From Bacillus infantis NRRL B-14911 (lineage in GTDB: Bacteria; Bacillota; Bacilli; Bacillales; Cytobacillaceae), in contig NC_022524.1 of the NCBI RefSeq assembly GCF_000473245.1, forward strand, positions 830,501 to 894,500: a stretch of 64,000 nt of DNA, read 5' to 3'. Each line of letters starts with the position of its first letter. The first letter of the stretch is position 1. Of this stretch, positions 43,863 to 51,993 are shown in pieces. Under the pieces are notes generated by a model. That model did not search any database. It was not told the origin of the DNA and was given only the letters and a program-made list of their open reading frames with translations. The position numbers were made by a program, and so were the translations under genes.

Positions 43863-44399
43863 CTATTCTGCCTCATTTCCTGCACTTGCAGGATCCGAAC
43901 CTTCATCACCAGCAGTGAGCGTGTCCCACGATTGGCTGCTACCGCCCAAAACCGCCTCGCTGATTGGATGTGTATATGTGTTTCTCACCTCAAGCAGATC
44001 ATCATGGCGGAAAAACATGGTCGGTTCATTCATTTCATCAGCAAGCCTTTGTCCTACAAAGGAAAGCTCCAGTTTTACCGCCTGAAGCTCCACATCACCG
44101 ACTGCGAAGAAGCGGAGCTGGTCACCGGCATTTCCTCCTATGTCCGGGTCTAAAAAACCGAATGTCCTGTTTCGGCAGCTGCCTGCCGGGATGACAAATA
44201 CAGCGTCTGGAAAGAGGGTTGATTCGCCAACACCGTCCTCGTCTAATGAACAGACTTCCGCAAACAGCTGAATCCTATAATCTCGATTAGTCGGATTGGA
44301 GATGGAAACTCTTACAACGTCAGGCGGACCTCCTGCTGGATCCCCTGAGATTTGGCCCGGAATTTTCATCGGTCCTGTCGTCAAAATATTAAATCGCAT
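43863..44399 (-). CDS. hypothetical protein, possibly surface-associated
   Basis: The 178-residue protein has GAAGGGAGTG before its ATG. It is rich in Gly, Asp and Pro, with no signal peptide or membrane helix, and looks like a beta-sandwich (VVRVSISNPTNRDYRIQLFAEV, then AVFVIPAGSC). The acidic tail (TAGDEGSDPASAGNEAE) is low complexity. I do not recognise the family; such proteins in spore-formers are sometimes spore-coat or appendage components, which is only a guess. Confidence 0.6.
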   Translation of the reverse strand: MRFNILTTGPMKIPGQISGDPAGGPPDVVRVSISNPTNRDYRIQLFAEVCSLDEDGVGESTLFPDAVFVIPAGSCRNRTFGFLDPDIGGNAGDQLRFFAVGDVELQAVKLELSFVGQRLADEMNEPTMFFRHDDLLEVRNTYTHPISEAVLGGSSQSWDTLTAGDEGSDPASAGNEAE

Positions 44400-44621
44400 T
44401 CATTTCACTCCCTTCATAATCAATATATGAAAAGCAGGAAGAAACGAATGGACAAACCTCCTGCAGCTGCAGACTATTTTAGGGCGGAGGAAAGATCTTT
44501 TGCCGGCGGGGCAGGAGCTTTGTTTTGTGCCGAAAAGACTGGACTTTTTTCCATTTGTTTGTAAGATAAAGAAAGAAGTTTATAAAGCAGAACTGCACTG
44601 CGACTTAAAGGGGAAGCGGAT

Positions 44622-45656
44622 TTGAGAAAGTATAATTCATATATGGATTTCAAACGTATGATCTATCTGTATATGATTCCTTTGATTCTGTTGGCTATGG
44701 TTAGTTATAATCTTATGGAAAATGACTCGGAAGACAATTTAGAAACATATCTGACAAGGATTTTGATAGCTTGGAATATCATCAGCTGGGCTGCTGTTTA
44801 TAAAAAAAAGTTTTTGCGTGCTTTTGAGCTCGCTACTTTGGCGATCATCAGTGCTGCACATATAGCCATCATATATGATGGTGTCTTTAATTATATCGGA
44901 AAGGGGAAGGAAGGGGCATTTGGGGTCTCTGTCATCTGGGTTCCGGCAGTTATTTTGATTTTCTTCCTGATCTTAAGGGCAAAATGGGGCGCTGTTTATT
45001 CGCTTTTCATTTTTGTCATTATATTTGCTTTTGGACTGATGAATCTCCCTAATGCCTCTGGCGACAGCCTTGAGTCACTGGCTCAGTTTTATGTGGCCTA
45101 CCTTTTTTATATACTTGTATTTTATATGGCCCTTCACCTGTTCAAGCTGTTTTCAGAGCTTGAAAGCATGAAGAGGGTCGCCTATACTGACTCGCTTACC
45201 GGCATTGCAAACCGGCTTCGAATTGATGGGTGGCTTGAAGAATGGATAAAAAAATCAGAAGGTTTTTCTGTGATCTTCTTTGATATCGACCATTTTAAAT
45301 GTGTGAACGATACTTATGGTCATGATGCAGGTGATCTTGTCCTCAAACAGCTGGCTTCACTCGTCAGACAACCACTGACGGGTGCTGAGCTTTTTGGGCG
45401 CTGGGGAGGGGAAGAGTTTATCATTCTTACCCCAAAGACAGGGGAAAGTGCAGTAAACCTGGCTGAGAAACTGAGAAAGGTGATTATGGAAAGCAGCTTT
45501 CCCCCGGCAGGGAATCAGACTGCCAGCTTTGGCGTTGCCCAGTATAAAAAAGGAGATACTGTAGATTCCCTTCTCTCAAGAGCTGACCAGGGACTTTATC
45601 AATCTAAACATGAGGGGCGGAACCGGGTGACGTTTGGGGATGAGGGACAGATTTAG
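44622..45656 (+). CDS. membrane-bound diguanylate cyclase
   Basis: TTG start with AAGGGGAAGCGG upstream. The 344-residue protein has about six membrane helices (residues 10-180), then a GGDEF domain with FFDIDHFKCVNDTYGHDAGD and the active-site loop GRWGGEEF near residue 265. All catalytic residues for making cyclic di-GMP from GTP are kept. The inhibitory RxxD site expected just before the active loop is absent (LTGAELFGR), so product inhibition is probably missing. It is a single-gene transcript. Confidence 0.92.
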   Translation: MRKYNSYMDFKRMIYLYMIPLILLAMVSYNLMENDSEDNLETYLTRILIAWNIISWAAVYKKKFLRAFELATLAIISAAHIAIIYDGVFNYIGKGKEGAFGVSVIWVPAVILIFFLILRAKWGAVYSLFIFVIIFAFGLMNLPNASGDSLESLAQFYVAYLFYILVFYMALHLFKLFSELESMKRVAYTDSLTGIANRLRIDGWLEEWIKKSEGFSVIFFDIDHFKCVNDTYGHDAGDLVLKQLASLVRQPLTGAELFGRWGGEEFIILTPKTGESAVNLAEKLRKVIMESSFPPAGNQTASFGVAQYKKGDTVDSLLSRADQGLYQSKHEGRNRVTFGDEGQI

Positions 45657-45668
45657 TGTCCCTTTTTT
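45643..45668 (+). terminator. terminator overlapping the diguanylate cyclase stop codon
   Basis: AGGGACA pairs with TGTCCCT around GATTTAG (which contains the TAG stop), followed by a T run. It also lies at the end of the convergent gene. Confidence 0.8.
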
Positions 45669-46144
45669 GCTGCAGGGACAAGGTACCGGTTTCTTCGTCC
45701 GGTGCATTTTTTTAATATCATAGTTAGTAGAACAATGATAAGCAGTACCGTGCTAAAGCTGAACATATTGATATAGACAGCAGTAGTGTAGATTGTCATG
45801 CCGCTTGTTAACTGACTGACATCGCTGCTTTCAAAATGTGCGGAAAGAGATTTTCTGATGTGGCCCAGTCTTGATTTTCCAATATAAATAGAAATCAGCA
45901 TAAGAAGGGAAACTGAGAAGAAAACAGCTGCAATCCAGCTGTTTTTAATTGTATTTGGGATAGATTGATAGATCGGCACTATGAGAAGAATAGAAAGAAG
46001 GAGCAAGAAGCCTGCAGGCAGGAGACCGATATTTCCGTTGCCGGACATAATGTCAAACCGTTTGATCGTGTAAATTTCGGTAATCATGAAAACGGTGAGA
46101 TAGGAAAGGGAAAGGCCTATAATCAATATCCAAGCTTTTTTCAT
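45653..46144 (-). CDS. four-helix membrane protein of unknown function
   Basis: The start is the ATG at 46144, with AAAGGAG eight bases upstream on the minus strand. The 163-residue product has four hydrophobic segments (about 3-22, 36-56, 68-90, 118-142) and a basic C terminus. Family not recognised. The preceding gene on the same strand ends 23 bp upstream, so they are probably co-transcribed. Confidence 0.65.
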   Translation of the reverse strand: MKKAWILIIGLSLSYLTVFMITEIYTIKRFDIMSGNGNIGLLPAGFLLLLSILLIVPIYQSIPNTIKNSWIAAVFFSVSLLMLISIYIGKSRLGHIRKSLSAHFESSDVSQLTSGMTIYTTAVYINMFSFSTVLLIIVLLTMILKKCTGRRNRYLVPAAKKGH

Positions 46145-46167
46145 GGTATGCTCCTTTTGGGAATGGC

Positions 46168-46668
46168 TTAGATTTCTGTATAAAGACACTCTTCATTTTT
46201 TTTGAACGCAAGGACTGTTTCATCAAACTCATTAAATAGCGAAATATAGCCTTTAGCTGTCTTCAATCCTAATCCTTTTAGTGTGCTGGAGTAACCTCCT
46301 TGTGCTGTTTCAATCAAGTCTGCCCCCTCTACTGGACTGCCGGTGAGAGCAGAAGTGCCTTTTATCGCATTTTTTCGCCATTCAAGTCTTAAATCCCAGG
46401 ATCCATACCATATTATACTTTCATTTACATCAATTGCATTCCAGCTTACAGCGATTTGATCTTTAAACGAACAAAACTCCAGCTGCTGTCCTCCTATTAG
46501 TAAGACGACTGGACAATCACCCCAAAATTCACCGCTCGACACTTCGTGGACAGTCCACATCCCACATAGATTTTTATTAACCATGGATCTAAGGCGATTG
46601 CCGTGATTCTTTATGAATTCCAAAGAGTCTCCGTAGAAAACTGACTTATAGTTTTTAATGCCAAGCAT
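46168..46668 (-). CDS. hypothetical cytoplasmic protein
   Basis: The ATG at 46668 has CAGGAGG nine bases upstream and is preferred over the ATG at 46716. The 166-residue product is soluble and rich in tryptophan (GMWTVHEVSSGEFWGD, IIWYGSWDLRLEWR). I do not recognise a family. It heads a two-gene transcript with a small membrane protein. Confidence 0.6.
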   Translation of the reverse strand: MLGIKNYKSVFYGDSLEFIKNHGNRLRSMVNKNLCGMWTVHEVSSGEFWGDCPVVLLIGGQQLEFCSFKDQIAVSWNAIDVNESIIWYGSWDLRLEWRKNAIKGTSALTGSPVEGADLIETAQGGYSSTLKGLGLKTAKGYISLFNEFDETVLAFKKNEECLYTEI

Positions 46669-46748
46669 GAAGAAGCCTCCTGTATTAATATTCATATTAA
46701 CTTTAGCAGGAGACACTGCTTTTTGGAAATGCTAATATTTCTTGTTTT

Positions 46749-46778
46749 TTGAGCCAAGGGACCTGTCCCCCCGGCCTC
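46749..46778. repeat. dispersed palindrome, single copy
   Basis: GAGCCAAGGGACCTGTCCCC followed by CCGGCCTCA is a degenerate member of the GGGGACAG palindrome family. It lies between divergent genes. Confidence 0.65.
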
Positions 46779-46843
46779 ACAAAGGATTTCCCAATTGGAG
46801 TGGAGAATAGTAGTGTCAGGGACTTTGGAAAGGAGCGGGAGCG

Positions 46844-47344
46844 ATGGCGGAGCAGAGTGTCATGGAGATTTATAAACAAAGCCTCGGAAAGTATGATTTG
46901 GAACAGCTGAGGCAAATTCCGGCTGGTGGGGTATGGTCTCTTGCGCAGATGTATGATCATGTGATTGTGGTGGCCGATGAGTATTTGGATGAAGCGGAAG
47001 CGTGCGCTGCTGCTGAGCCTGTACAGGGCAGAGGGAAAACGGAATTTGGCGAAAAGCTGTTCAGGGAAGGAGGCTTCCCGCCTGTTAAAATCAGGCTGCC
47101 GGATGAGATGAACCAGCCGCCGGACAACTCAGGTACTTCAGCTTCCCTGCTCGAAAGGCTTGTGCAGCTGGAAAGAAGGATGAGGGAGCTGGGGGAAAAA
47201 CTGGATAAGATTCAACCTGACCTTAAAACTGAGCATGGAGGCTTCGGCTGGCTGAGCGCCATGGAGTGGCACGAGCTGGCTGAAATGCATTTCCGGCATC
47301 ATCTCCGGCAGAAAGGGGAGCTGGAGGAGAGGCTGGGGATTTAA
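46844..47344 (+). CDS. DinB-like (YfiT) family protein
   Basis: The 166-residue protein has the four-helix DinB-like layout with metal-binding histidines: the first in QMYDHVIVV near residue 38, the others in MEWHELAEMHFRHH near residues 145-157. Family members include thiol-S-transferases using bacillithiol. The exact substrate is unknown. It is 27 bp before the adenylyltransferase gene, so they probably share a transcript. GGAGCG precedes the ATG. Confidence 0.8.
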   Translation: MAEQSVMEIYKQSLGKYDLEQLRQIPAGGVWSLAQMYDHVIVVADEYLDEAEACAAAEPVQGRGKTEFGEKLFREGGFPPVKIRLPDEMNQPPDNSGTSASLLERLVQLERRMRELGEKLDKIQPDLKTEHGGFGWLSAMEWHELAEMHFRHHLRQKGELEERLGI

Positions 47345-47371
47345 GAGTATGAGTAAAAGGAGCAGTAAATA

Positions 47372-48247
47372 ATGAACAAACTGACTTATGAAACAATAAT
47401 AGCGGGATTTATGGAGATGGCTAAAAACGATGAAAAGATCCGGGCGGCGCTCATTGTAGGTTCCAGGGCAAGAACGGAGGTGCCGGCTGACGAGTATTCC
47501 GACCTTGATCTTGTGGCTATCGTGGAAAACCCGTCTGCATTTCTTAATGATACAGACTGGCTGGGGAAAATAGGGAAGCATTATCTGACATTCCTTGAGA
47601 ATACTGCCGTTGGGGGAGGAAAGGAAAGAAGGGTCCTGTTTGAAGAGGGGCTTGATGTGGACTTTGCGTTTTTCCCTGTTTCCGCACTGCCGGAGCTTGA
47701 GCAGGATCCGGAGCCGCTTGGCGTATTTGCAAAGGGTGTGAGGGTACTGTTCGACAAGGACGGCACCGTCACTGCCCTGGTTCATCAGGCGCCCAAAAAC
47801 CTGCCTGCCCCTCAGATGCCTGGTTCAGAGGAGATAAGAAATGCTATCCATGATTTCTGGTACCATGCTGTATTGGCTGCAAAGAAAATCAGGCGGGGAG
47901 AGCTGCTTGATGCAAAATCGATTTGCGACTCTTATATGAAGCATTTGCTCATGCAGCTGGTACGGACGCAGACCAAGCTTAATAAAGGCCTTGCTTTTGA
48001 CACCTGGCACGGTAACCGCTTTTTTGAAAAATGGGCTGATCCTGAAACAGTGTCCGCCTATAAAAACCTTTATGGAGTTTATGAAGAAGAGGATGTCTGG
48101 AGGGCCCTGCATAATACGATGAGCTTTTTCAGAGAAACTGCCAAAGATGTTTGTGTAAAAATGGATCTTCACTATCCTGAAGAAGGGGATGCATATGCAG
48201 CAGGGCTGGTGGAGTCTCTTTATAGCCAGGAGCAGCGGCCAGTGTGA
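47372..48247 (+). CDS. aminoglycoside 6-adenylyltransferase-like protein
   Basis: The 291-residue protein shows the ANT(6)/AadK nucleotidyltransferase fold: GSRARTEVPADEYSDLDLVA near residue 31 gives the GS motif and the metal-binding Asp-x-Asp, followed by the third Asp region in LDVDFAFFP. The C-terminal helical domain (CDSYMKHLLMQLVR) fits the family. Known members adenylate streptomycin; chromosomal relatives can be inactive on it. It lies between a DinB-like gene and the vmlR-type gene. AAAAGGAG precedes the ATG. Confidence 0.85.
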   Translation: MNKLTYETIIAGFMEMAKNDEKIRAALIVGSRARTEVPADEYSDLDLVAIVENPSAFLNDTDWLGKIGKHYLTFLENTAVGGGKERRVLFEEGLDVDFAFFPVSALPELEQDPEPLGVFAKGVRVLFDKDGTVTALVHQAPKNLPAPQMPGSEEIRNAIHDFWYHAVLAAKKIRRGELLDAKSICDSYMKHLLMQLVRTQTKLNKGLAFDTWHGNRFFEKWADPETVSAYKNLYGVYEEEDVWRALHNTMSFFRETAKDVCVKMDLHYPEEGDAYAAGLVESLYSQEQRPV

Positions 48248-48264
48248 GGCTCGATAAATTCCTT

Positions 48265-48429
48265 CTATAACTTGTCCGCAATATAGACAGAAGGAGTGTT
48301 AAAGGCAGTATCATCCGTACCATCATTGGTTTCCATATAACTGAAAAACAAATTCATAACAACAAACAAAATAATGACCAGAGCCAAAACACCAACAAAG
48401 ATGAATACGGCTACTTTTTTTCCAGACAT
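48265..48429 (-). CDS. 54-residue single-pass membrane peptide
   Basis: AAAAGGAGGACACCTG precedes the ATG at 48429 with ideal spacing. The product has a short basic start (MSGKKV), one long hydrophobic helix (about residues 6-30) and an acidic outer tail (METNDGTDDTAFNTPSVYI). The family is not known. It is divergent from the ABC-F gene and convergent with the adenylyltransferase gene. Confidence 0.7.
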   Translation of the reverse strand: MSGKKVAVFIFVGVLALVIILFVVMNLFFSYMETNDGTDDTAFNTPSVYIADKL

Positions 48430-48519
48430 CAGGTGTCCTCCTTTTCCTTATTTTTACGTATTATATCACAATGTTCCGCCATTTTGTGGTATACTAATAT
48501 CCAACTAAGTGCGAAAGGA

Positions 48520-48561
48520 ATGATGGGTGGACGATGGATAACTGATCTTATTTTTTCTTGA
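48520..48561 (+). CDS. putative leader peptide of the vmlR-type gene
   Basis: ATG 48520 (or 48523) reads MMGRWITDLIFS and stops at 48559-48561; AAAGGA lies immediately upstream but close. A shorter alternative is MDN at 48534-48545 in another frame. The longer frame runs through the 5' arm of hairpin 1, so its translation would directly affect folding. Which frame is used is not settled by the sequence. Confidence 0.45.
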   Translation: MMGGRWITDLIFS

Positions 48562-48675
48562 TTGAAATAGCATATTTCAATTCACACAAAAAATAGGATT
48601 AGTCTGCCCATTTTTCACTTATACATCATTCAGCCATTATGATAATGGTTTATTTGCTGATGCAAAGGTACGGCT

Positions 48676-48707
48676 AATCCTTCCAATTCAATTGGGAGGA
48701 TTTTTTT
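48676..48707 (+). terminator. leader terminator of the vmlR-type gene
   Basis: AATCCTTCCAA pairs with TTGGGAGGATT (11 bp with one G-U), loop TTCAA, then seven T. It lies 30 bp before the start codon of the gene. Confidence 0.9.
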
Positions 48708-48736
48708 GGTTCTCCCTTAAAGAGAGGGATGAGAGT

Positions 48737-50368
48737 ATGAAGGAAATGTTGAAACTGAAAGACATTAGCTATGAAATTATGGATGTAAGCCTATTTGAAG
48801 GGGTGAATAGCAGTGTCCTGCAGGGGGAAGTGATCGGCATCATCGGAAAAAATGGAGCCGGAAAATCCACTCTGCTGCAGCTGATCACCGGTGAGAGGCA
48901 GCCTTCCAGCGGGCAGATCCAGTGGGTGGGACAGGAAGCTGATATCCTGATGGTAGAGCAGGAAACAGAATCCTATGCTTTAGGGCATCAATCTCCATTG
49001 GAAATTAAGCTGCTGGAAAAATGGCAGGTTCCTGCTGTGGGCTATGTACGGATGAGCGGCGGGGAAAAACTGAAGGCCCGTCTCGCAAAAGGCTTCGCGG
49101 CAGATGCAGGCCTTCTGCTCCTCGATGAGCCGACCAACCATCTGGATGAGCAGAGCATGGAGATTTTGAAGGAACAGATTGCAGCCTATAAAGGGACGAT
49201 CATCCTCGTATCCCATGACCGCCACTTTTTGGATGCTGCGGTTTCTAAAATCTGGTCGATCGAGGATAAGCAGCTGATTGAGCATAAAGGGAATTATTCG
49301 AGTTATATGGAGGCCCGGAGGCAGAAACGGCTTGCACAGCAGCGGGAATATGAAAAGCAGCAGAAGATGGTCGAGCGGATCGAGGGGCAGCTGAATGAGC
49401 TGAGCTCCTGGGCAAACACCGGCCATGCTAAATCGATGAAAGAGGAAGGCTTCAAGGAATATCACCGTGTGAAGGCGAAGCGCCTTGATTCACAGGTGAA
49501 ATCCAAGCGGAAGCGGCTGGAAAAGGAGCTGGAAAAATCAAAAGCAGCTCCTGTCGCGCCTGAGCATGAGGTCCGCTTTTCGATTTCGGCAAACACAAAG
49601 CGGGGCAAGCGGTTTTTGGAAGTGAAGAATCTTGCAAAATCCTTTGATGGGCGCAAGCTGTTTGAAAAAGCGCATTTCACCATCCAGCATGGCGAAAGAG
49701 TGGCCATAACAGGGCCGAACGGCAGCGGGAAGACGACTTTCCTGAAAATCGTCATGGGAAAGGAAACAGCAGAGGGAGAGGTCTGGGTGTCGCCGGCAGC
49801 CAGTGTCGGCTACTTGACGCAGGAAGTATTCGATCTGCCGCTCGACCAGACGCCGGAGGATCTTTTTTACCGGGAAACGTTTGCGGAAAGAGGGAAGGTC
49901 CAAACCTTGATGAAGCATCTCGGCTTTACGGCATCACAGTGGAAGGAGCCGATCGGGAATATGAGCATGGGCGAGCGCGTCAAGTGCAAGCTGATGGAAT
50001 ACATCCTGGAGGAAAAAGATGTGCTCATACTTGATGAGCCGACCAACCATCTTGACCTTCCTTCGCGCGAACAGCTGGAAGAAACCCTGTCAGCATATCC
50101 AGGGACACTACTGGCGGTGTCGCATGACCGCTACTTTCTTGAGAAAATAACCAGCAGCAAGCTCGTGATTGCAGGCGGGACTATTCAAAAGCAATTCGAC
50201 CAGGAACCGGAAATAAGGGATGACCGGGAAGAGCTGAGGATGAAGCTTGAAACTGAAAGGCAGGAAGTGCTGGGGAAGCTCAGCTTTATGACGCCGAAAG
50301 ACAAAGAATATCAGGAGCTGGACCGGAAATTTAATGAGCTTACAAGGCAGATAAGGGAGCTTGGATGA
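48737..50368 (+). CDS. vmlR: ABC-F ribosome protection ATPase, VmlR type
   Basis: ATG 48737 follows AGAGGGATGAG; an upstream GTG/ATG-like start at 48692 lies inside the terminator. The 543-residue protein has two ABC domains with no membrane part: Walker A GKNGAGKS and GPNGSGKT, signatures MSGGEKLK and MSMGERVK, and Walker B LLLDEPTNHLD and LILDEPTNHLD. The linker with EYEKQQKMVERIE and the C-terminal LGKLSFMTPKDKEY are nearly identical to B. subtilis VmlR, which displaces virginiamycin M, lincomycin and pleuromutilins from the ribosome. Its leader indicates induction by such drugs. Confidence 0.93.
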   Translation: MKEMLKLKDISYEIMDVSLFEGVNSSVLQGEVIGIIGKNGAGKSTLLQLITGERQPSSGQIQWVGQEADILMVEQETESYALGHQSPLEIKLLEKWQVPAVGYVRMSGGEKLKARLAKGFAADAGLLLLDEPTNHLDEQSMEILKEQIAAYKGTIILVSHDRHFLDAAVSKIWSIEDKQLIEHKGNYSSYMEARRQKRLAQQREYEKQQKMVERIEGQLNELSSWANTGHAKSMKEEGFKEYHRVKAKRLDSQVKSKRKRLEKELEKSKAAPVAPEHEVRFSISANTKRGKRFLEVKNLAKSFDGRKLFEKAHFTIQHGERVAITGPNGSGKTTFLKIVMGKETAEGEVWVSPAASVGYLTQEVFDLPLDQTPEDLFYRETFAERGKVQTLMKHLGFTASQWKEPIGNMSMGERVKCKLMEYILEEKDVLILDEPTNHLDLPSREQLEETLSAYPGTLLAVSHDRYFLEKITSSKLVIAGGTIQKQFDQEPEIRDDREELRMKLETERQEVLGKLSFMTPKDKEYQELDRKFNELTRQIRELG

Positions 50369-50411
50369 ATGTTGTGCGGATATTAGGTTGGGGAAGGGTG
50401 CAGGGGACGGA

Positions 50412-50480
50412 TATTAGCAGCTTTCACGATATATTAGCCACTTTCACTTTTTATTAGCAACTTCCCAAATATATTAGCAA
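50412..50480 (-). repeat. four-unit array of TTGCTAATA at exact 20-bp period
   Basis: On the plus strand TATTAGCAR-like cores begin at 50412, 50432, 50452 and 50472, each 20 bp apart; on the minus strand each reads (T/G)(T/G)GCTAATA followed by AAAA or TATA. Variable spacers of about 7 nt separate them. The array lies between vmlR and the amino-acid transporter operon and contains no coding frame. Confidence 0.9.
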
Positions 50481-50506
50481 CTCGCCTTTTCTAAAGTTCA
50501 AATCAA

Positions 50507-50540
50507 AAGGAGCCCTGCCGCCGCAGCAGGGCTCCTTTCT
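50507..50540 (-). terminator. terminator of the amino-acid transporter operon
   Basis: AGGAGCCCTG pairs with CAGGGCTCCT (10 bp); on the minus strand it is followed by TTTGATTT. Confidence 0.85.
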
Positions 50541-50560
50541 GTTGTATCCACAAACCCGGC

Positions 50561-51289
50561 CTAAAGCACTTTGCCAAGAAAAGCCTTAGTCCGTTCATGC
50601 TTGGGGTTGCCGAATAATTCGCCTGGGACATCTTCTTCGACGATATATCCGCCGTCCATGAAGATGACACGGTCCCCGACTTCGCGGGCAAATCCCATTT
50701 CGTGAGTGACGACGACCATGGTCATGCCTTCACGGGCAAGATCTTTCATAACCTCGAGCACTTCCCCGATCATTTCAGGATCGAGGGCAGAGGTAGGCTC
50801 ATCGAACAGCATAACCCTTGGCTCCATGGCAAGTGCCCTGGCGATGGCGACACGCTGTTTCTGCCCGCCGGATAATTCGCCGGGGTAGCTGTCCGCTTTT
50901 TCCTCAAGCCCTACTTTTCTAAGAAGTTCGAGGGCTTTCTTTTTTGCAGTTTCTTTGTCGACGCCCTTCGTTTTCATTGGGGCCAGGGTAATATTCTGCA
51001 GCACTGTTTTATGAGGGAAAAGGTTGAAGTGCTGGAACACCATCCCGACTTCCTGGCGGATTTTATTGATGTTGATTTTAGGATCGGTTATGTCATTTCC
51101 ATTCACGATGACATGGCCACCCGTAATTTCCTCAAGTTTATTCAGGCATCTCAGAAAGGTACTCTTTCCAGAGCCGGAAGGGCCGACAACACAGACCACT
51201 TCCTGCTCTTTTACCTCTGTACTGATATCTTTCAATACTTCGAGTTCGCCGAATGATTTTTTCAGATTATTGACTTGGATTACGCTCAT
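50561..51289 (-). CDS. polar amino acid ABC transporter ATPase, GlnQ type
   Basis: The 242-residue ATPase has Walker [10 protein letters not shown] near residue 34, signature [15 protein letters not shown] near 138, and Walker [15 protein letters not shown], with the switch His in VVTHEMGF. It energises import of a polar amino acid (glutamine, arginine or cystine in relatives). It overlaps the permease gene by 4 bp and is last in the operon. The preceding gene order is binding protein, permease, ATPase. Confidence 0.95.
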   Translation of the reverse strand: MSVIQVNNLKKSFGELEVLKDISTEVKEQEVVCVVGPSGSGKSTFLRCLNKLEEITGGHVIVNGNDITDPKININKIRQEVGMVFQHFNLFPHKTVLQNITLAPMKTKGVDKETAKKKALELLRKVGLEEKADSYPGELSGGQKQRVAIARALAMEPRVMLFDEPTSALDPEMIGEVLEVMKDLAREGMTMVVVTHEMGFAREVGDRVIFMDGGYIVEEDVPGELFGNPKHERTKAFLGKVL

Positions 51290-51930
51290 CGCAGCTGATA
51301 TCTCCTTTCAATAAAGTCGCCGAGCTTGGTGAGCAGGTAGATCAGGATGAAATACATGAGCGCGACCATGCCCCATATTTTAAAAGGTTCATAGGTCGCT
51401 GATACGACGACTTGCCCTCTTTGAGTCAGTTCGGCGATTCCGATGACCGACAGGAGGGAGGTGTCTTTCAGGCTGATGATCGCCTGGTTCACAAATGTCG
51501 GCAGCATCCTTCTTAAAGCCTGGGGCAGGATGATATAGCGCATGGTCTGTGTACTTGTCAGCCCCAGTGTGCGGGCAGCTTCTGTCTGCCCTTTATCGAT
51601 GGACTGAATGCCGGCCCGGATGATTTCAGCTATATAGGCGCCTGCATTGATGGCAACGCCGACAATACCTGCCGTTACAGGCTCAAGCGAAATGAACGAA
51701 AGTGAATTCAATCCAAAGTAAATGAAAAATAATTGAACGAGGAAAGGTGTTCCCCGTACTAAGTTGATGAACCAAATGGCGATCCACCTTAATGGCGGAA
51801 TCGGGGAAAGGCGGAAAAGTGCGGTGATCAGCCCGATGATGAATCCAAACAGCAGACCGAGAACGGTAATATATGCAGTCAGTTTTAGCCCGGCCCATAA
51901 GACAGGAAGGGCTTCTATGAAAATATCCAA
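51286..51930 (-). CDS. polar amino acid ABC transporter permease
   Basis: The 214-residue protein has about five membrane helices and the HEQRGALKPIA-type (EAA) loop [23 protein letters not shown] near residue 135, the hallmark of the histidine/glutamate/glutamine permease group. It would act as a homodimer with the GlnQ-type ATPase. It follows the binding-protein gene after a 63-bp gap holding a hairpin. Confidence 0.93.
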   Translation of the reverse strand: MDIFIEALPVLWAGLKLTAYITVLGLLFGFIIGLITALFRLSPIPPLRWIAIWFINLVRGTPFLVQLFFIYFGLNSLSFISLEPVTAGIVGVAINAGAYIAEIIRAGIQSIDKGQTEAARTLGLTSTQTMRYIILPQALRRMLPTFVNQAIISLKDTSLLSVIGIAELTQRGQVVVSATYEPFKIWGMVALMYFILIYLLTKLGDFIERRYQLR

Positions 51931-51957
51931 ATCGCTGCTCCTCTCTTTCTCGAAAAA

Positions 51958-51984
51958 GACAGCGCGCTTTTGGGGAGCGCGCTG
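51958..51984 (-). terminator. attenuator hairpin between binding-protein and permease genes
   Basis: CAGCGCGC pairs with GCGCGCTG around CCCCAAAA; on the minus strand it is followed by TCTTTTTC. It fits the need for more binding protein than permease. Confidence 0.75.
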
Positions 51985-51993
51985 AGCAAATTC

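Larger units (their letters stand above)
48487..48736 (+). promoter_or_regulatory. attenuator leader of the vmlR-type gene
   Basis: TGG plus TATACT (48487-48495) forms an extended -10. The leader can form hairpin 1 (ATCTTATTTTTT at 48545-48556 with AAAAAATAGGAT at 48588-48599) or an antiterminator (AGGATTAGTC at 48595-48604 with GGCTAATCCT at 48672-48681). The second arm overlaps the terminator at 48676. A ribosome held on the short reading frame in 48520-48561 would cover hairpin 1 and free the antiterminator arm. The element GGATTAGTCTGCCCATTTTT (48596-48615) recurs in the mph leader. Confidence 0.78.
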
